NCBI GenBank assembly: GCA_964036155.1
Contig: OZ038422.1
Location: 82,855,201-82,919,200, forward strand
Reading direction: 5' to 3'
Length of the DNA stretch: 64,000 nt
DNA from: Diploscapter coronatus
Lineage: Eukaryota; Nematoda; Chromadorea; Rhabditida; Rhabditidae
Positions 60,001 through 64,000 of this stretch are shown one piece after another; position 1 is the stretch's first letter, and every line of letters starts with the position of its first letter. The notes below the pieces were generated by a model. That model did not search any database. It was not told the DNA's origin and saw nothing but the letters and a program-made list of their open reading frames with translations. Both the position numbers and the translations under genes were made by a program.

Positions 60001-61375
60001 TTTGCAGGGTCAGTAGGGTACAGTGAAAGTTGGAAGGGAAAGGGAATGGAGGGAAGGAGGGAGAAGGGAAAACTGTTACGCAGAGCAGGGAGGCGATTTA
60101 TGAAATCCAGAGAGATCGCCCGAGGGAAGGTCAAGTGAAAGAGGGCGCGGAGAAAAAGGGGGGAATGAAGAAAGTGAAATGAGGACAGAGGTACAGGGGC
60201 AAGGCCACGCAAGGAAAGGGGAGATTTGGAAATTTGATGAAAAAGAAAAAGAAAAGAAAACGAGACCAAAAGAGAAAGTGACCTGGCTGTGAATGGGAAG
60301 GGAGATAGGGGAATGGGAGCAGATCAAATGAAACATGAAACATGAAACATCCAAGAGCCAGCGTGTTCGAAAGGTTTGAAACTCGCGTAATCGGAAAGGA
60401 GGAACTCACCCCTCGCACGTGTAGATACCGTAGTGAAGACCGGAGCTCTTATCCCCACAAATCGCGCAGACCAGGGGGTCCATGGACTGAATATACGAAC
60501 AATATTTATAGTGAACATCAGATATTCATTTAGCAATTGAAAAATGAACAGTTAGATTCTCTATAGAAATTCATTTTAGCTCGGTAATCTTAAAGGAAAC
60601 TTTTGATTCTATAAAAAAAATTAAGAGCATTTCAGAAGCTGAGGGTTTGAATTTGTGGCTACAAATCGAATCTGTACCTTTGGTTCAATGGGGTTCGGCA
60701 TCGTGCCAGCCCAAGAGCTGCTCCTCATAATTGTAGGTGTCTGAGCAGGCAGAGGTTGGATCGAAGACTGGTGAATTACAGGACTGAAATTTCTATTGAA
60801 TTCATCATCAGAATCAGTTTTTTTTTTCTAATTTACATTGCATAAACTGATTTTAAAAATAAGCTGGACTTCACCGAATTGTGTGTCGTTTTCATTTTGT
60901 AAAATCAATTAAAGTTTTTTTTCGTCGTATAATTTTTACCTGGAACTTTTCCTCCTGTTCTCGATGCAAACCCATTGGGTTGAACCGCTCAGAATCGATG
61001 AAGTCGGTTTGTTTCGAGAAGCCGAAAGGAGTGCCTGAAATTGGCAACTGTAATGAAGTAATGGCGAAATCGAAATGACAGAATTACATCATTCGATTAC
61101 ACAAACTATCACTTTTCTCGTTTAATTCTTTAGTCGAGAGTGTCAGCGAAAATAAGAAGTCATCGTTTTAGGTCTTGATGAAATTTATAAACCGGAAGTA
61201 AATTTCGTAACTCAAAGCTTTTGCTCATAATCAAATCAAAGTTGACCTGATAGACGGATAGAATGGGCGATGGGCGGATTGGCTTTGGATAGGCCAGAGG
61301 AGGATCGGGTACAGACGAACTGACGACTTCAGACTCTTCTGGCGAATCCGAGCCGGTCTTCAGCCGACTCAACAT
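54017..61375 (-). CDS. nuclear hormone receptor of the HR4/NR6-like group
   Basis: Exons: 61247-61375, 60940-61034, 60678-60783, 60410-60486, 57046-57144, 56598-56650, 55912-56075, 55713-55827, 55387-55601, 55029-55123, 54859-54983, 54678-54816 and 54017-54170; 521 residues, all phases matching. The first zinc finger is in [20 protein letters not shown], the P-box reads CEGCK, then [16 protein letters not shown] and the second finger ending [17 protein letters not shown]. The extension [12 protein letters not shown] is diagnostic of the HR4/GCNF type (insect HR4 and the nematode receptor related to it), which binds extended single AGGTCA-like half sites. The C-terminal part (about 300 residues) has helical ligand-binding-domain character, with [12 protein letters not shown] resembling the signature around helix 3. 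The very long intron between the two zinc-finger exons (57145-60409) is notable. In insects HR4 controls moulting timing; the same role here is inference. Confidence 0.88.
57145..60409 (-). other. 3.3-kb intron splitting the DNA-binding domain
   Basis: It lies between the exon encoding the first zinc finger and the one starting at the P-box Cys. It carries purine-rich blocks (57460-57700, 58120-58160, 60030-60330) whose opposite strand gives low-complexity frames, and the Cys-rich frame at 59211-59417. No other element is seen. Confidence 0.5.
59211..59417 (-). CDS. candidate Cys-rich small protein or exon inside the receptor intron
   Basis: A 68-codon frame with normal codon usage and eight cysteines ([16 protein letters not shown] at the start, [26 protein letters not shown] at the end). 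It differs from the surrounding low-complexity DNA. It has no signal peptide. It could be a nested gene, an alternative exon of the receptor or chance. Confidence 0.25.
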   Translation of the reverse strand: MYQCHCRSVALSTSVCATLTPCPDLHSSFLVDPFGCPCEVKAGIQLFDNSMKKACKAAYDNDRQINWC

Positions 61376-62227
61376 AACTGACGATAAAGTGAATTGGATG
61401 GGAGATTAGAAATTACAGAGCAGAAATAAAGGAATATTACCTGCCCTTCAGACAACGCGGAATAGGTATAAAATGAGATCAGAGAGGGATCGGGATGGAT
61501 ATCGAAAGGGGATTTGTGGATCTCGTGGATTTCGATTTGAAAGAAGAGGAGAGAAGCATCTCTCTCTCTCTCTTCCCTCTCTCTGGATGACCTTCGTCTC
61601 TTCCGAGAGAAATAGACAAAATAGTAGGTGAAATGGGAGTGCACGGAGAAAAAAGTAGGAAAAATGAAAGGGAAAATTTAGGTCAGACCTTGAAATGGGC
61701 AGGGCGAAGGGGGGAATGGGGTCTCTGTCCCCACAGCTCCTTCCTTTCACTATCCTTTTTTCCTCCACTATTTCGCACATTCTCTGCTACTTTTCCACAT
61801 TTTGCTTTCCCCACAACCCTCAGGCAATGAGGTACGATAGGGTTGTAGAATGGAGGTGGGAAAGAGAACGCTTACGATCAAATACGAAGATAATTTCGAA
61901 TCTCTGCGAAATGAGGATTACCGAATACGGAATAATAATCGAGAAATTATGGTTGTTCAATAAGTTCTTAAAATTCAAGTAATAGGCAGATTTTCCAATG
62001 ATATTTTATCGTCAAAGAGTGAAAATAACGTTGAAATTAGAAGCTAGAATTTTGGAGATTTCAGAAACGTATGGACAATCTAATATTTCTTCTGCATAAA
62101 ACGAATATAATTTATTTTGATTTGACTAAATTATTGCACTAGACATTATGAGGTGGATGAGATCATTAGGCTCGGATATCTTTAGATCAAATTTTAGGAA
62201 TTTTATACTGTCCAAATTCAGTATTTT
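61376..62227. other. spacer between the receptor and MAM-domain genes
   Basis: Contains a CT microsatellite-like tract (about 61558-61582) and purine/pyrimidine-rich blocks. It is likely to include the promoter of the receptor gene and the 3' UTR of the MAM-domain gene. No gene is supported. Confidence 0.45.
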
Positions 62228-64000
62228 TCACGATGGATCGTTACAAATCGGCCTTCGCTTTACATCGAATATCATCAGCTCATCCACGCCAATGTAGTTA
62301 TTGTCAGACAAGTTTCTAACCTCGAAAGCTATCTAAATGTGTCATTTCAAAGATAGCAAATTTCATAAAGACTCACGTATTGATATGATCCAACAGGAAG
62401 GGTTTTGCCTTCTCGGAACCACCTTCGAGAATCTTTCGTCACTTTTGGAGCATCAAATAATAGGTCCTCCATCGTTTCGTCAGTCCGCTTAGCATAAACT
62501 CGGAGACTCGAGGATTTGTCGACCTGAAATGTGATTTGCAATAAATCGGTGAAGATCAGCTTTGACATTAGCTAAAGTTTACTCGCCCATTTTCATAAAT
62601 TATAGACCTTCAAATTCGGAAAGATAAACTGAAGATGGATAGACAATTCTCACCTTGTGATAAGAGAAGACGAAATATCCATTCTGATCCAGTTTGAACG
62701 GAGGCGTCATCAAGCGATTTTCGAATACAGGGCCCGAAATATATGCAAACGAGCCTCCTGAAGATAATATATTTGAAAAAGATCACGAAAAAACCATACC
62801 GTTTCTGTAAGGTAGGGACATTGCATCGCCTTGAATGCCAGTCAGCTTATTTCCGACCGGCTTTGTCGAGATCTTCCAGTCAGAATCTAGCACCCATCTA
62901 TAAAATAAATGCTACGATTTAGAAAAAATTAAAATCATGATAAGTTGTTGTAGCCTTTTAAATAGTCCAGAGAGCCAGAGGAGTAGACACATAGACGTAG
63001 CTGTAAAATGCTAGAAAGCTATTGTTTCGATCAAATTAAGTGACAATTCGTGTGTCGAAAAATATCGAGAAAAGGTGAGAGAAACGGAAAATTGCGTACT
63101 ACTCTTTCCATTGTCCCTCGCTGACTTCTTTCTCTGCACTTTAGCCTCCTTCTTTGTGCATAGTCGTGACACGCATTTCTCGTAAGGCGTTCTTTAACAC
63201 GCGAACTGTCACTTCATTTGACTGATACAATGTCTACACCTGTTACTTATCCAAATCTCTGGTTCTCTGTTCTATTTTAAAAGCCGACATTTTTACGAAT
63301 CATTCAAATAAACATTTAAAAAAAAAAACTGAAACTAAAATAATAACTGACAAAAATGTCTTACCTTGCACAAGAATTCGATCGACTGAACGAGCAGATC
63401 AGAACGGAGCAGGCATCGGCAAAAACGAGTTGGGTTGAATTTGACAGCAGATTTGCAGAGGCAGAGGAAGGATTGGTCATGTCACTACTGACAGAGGACT
63501 GGAAGGGCAGCAGAGAGGAATCATCCGAGTCAGAGTCAATGGAATTTGAAACGGTCACAGGCACTTCGGCATCCACGACGTTGGCAGAGTCATTCGGAAG
63601 AGGGCCGCGACGCTTCACGGCTAGCTGGATGGGGGAATTCTGAATTGTTGAAAATATCATCAACTTTTGTTTTGCAAATTTTCACGAATTAGCGATTTGG
63701 GAATTTCGCAACGTTACGAGATAGTGCGTAGGGACTATGAAGAAAGTATGCAAATGTCATCGCACTTTCAAGTTTGTTCCAAATTTAAATAATTTCCACT
63801 AATTATTCAATATATCGAAAAATACAAATTTGCATACCATTAAACCCAGTTCTTGCTTCTCTTCACCAGCTTTATCCTCGTCCACTTCAGATTGAAATGA
63901 AATGCTCGGTCCATTTGTGACGGAGTTGGTTTCATCGAAAGCAGAAGCAGCAGCGAGTGTCGGGAATGTCTCTGAGAGAATGGGTGTGGATGGAGGCGTG
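62228..64000 (-). CDS. MAM-domain extracellular protein (5' end outside window)
   Basis: Exons 63838-64000 (continuing beyond the window), 63365-63639, 62800-62897, 62654-62757, 62377-62523 and 62228-62332 (TGA) agree in phase, at least 297 residues. The upstream part is Ser/Thr/Asp-rich and disordered. The MAM fold follows: ADACSVLICSFSRSNSCARW, DSDWKISTKPVG, GGSFAYISGPVFENRLMTPP, FKLDQNGYFVFSYHK, SSSLRVYAKR, WFREGKTLPVG and the closing IGVDELMIFDV with a final Cys (RRPICNDPS). MAM domains mediate adhesion in the extracellular space. The domain ends the protein, so there is no C-terminal membrane anchor; any signal peptide or anchor would have to be in the missing part. Confidence 0.72.

Noticed and set aside
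1..64000. tRNA genes, CRISPR arrays, operons, ribosome binding sites and origins
   Set aside because: None was recognised. The window is eukaryotic, so bacterial-type features are not expected, and no cloverleaf with A and B boxes was spotted.

Overview
This is a eukaryotic, animal-type window. The genes are split by many introns (42 nt up to about 3 kb) with GT donors and T-rich acceptors of the TTTTCAG type. The gene content is metazoan: a C-type lectin, a caspase, a TMTC-type O-mannosyltransferase, a globin, an HR4/NR6-type nuclear receptor, SEA and MAM domain proteins and a 7TM receptor. Short introns, the acceptor consensus and the receptor families point to a nematode, but another small ecdysozoan is not excluded. 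All multi-exon models were assembled by hand from splice sites and phase agreement, without alignment.

Layout. 0-3.1 kb: C-type lectin gene with a Thr/Ser-rich linker and an 8-nt micro-exon (+). 4.2-5.3 kb: poorly defined membrane-protein gene (-). 5.3-9.0 kb: non-coding, with several MITE-like palindromes. 9.0-9.6 kb: secreted M15-like peptidoglycan peptidase (+), followed tail-to-tail by a decayed Maverick/Polinton protease (-). 10.4-17.0 kb: two divergent genes of unknown function sharing a 255-bp intergenic region; the minus one carries an apparent 1-base frameshift. 18.7-20.2 kb: SEA-domain membrane protein (-). 23.2-25.9 kb: unknown Cys/Ser-rich protein (-). 26.1-31.2 kb: a block holding a caspase gene whose last exon encodes two LysM repeats (+) and a SleB-type cell-wall hydrolase (-), surrounded by decayed Polinton-like fragments. 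31.3-32.6 kb: dead mariner-family element with intact ends and TA duplication. 33.5-39.6 kb: fragmentary genes and a 7TM receptor (-) with one in-frame TGA. 42.6-48.5 kb: TMTC (+). 48.8-50.4 kb: globin (-). 54.0-61.4 kb: HR4-type nuclear receptor (-). 62.2-64.0 kb: MAM-domain protein (-), running off the window.

Most striking system. Three genes look aimed at bacterial cell wall: the M15-like peptidase, the SleB hydrolase, and a caspase with C-terminal LysM repeats, a fusion I do not know from animals. Splice phases join the LysM exon to the caspase exactly, giving a 466-residue frame. The peptidase and the LysM exon are each followed, in the same convergent arrangement, by remnants of the same Maverick-type protease. 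This suggests, as inference, that these genes arrived or moved as cargo of virus-like Maverick/Polinton transposons. If expressed, the caspase could couple peptidoglycan or chitin recognition to proteolysis or cell death, while the two hydrolases degrade bacterial wall.
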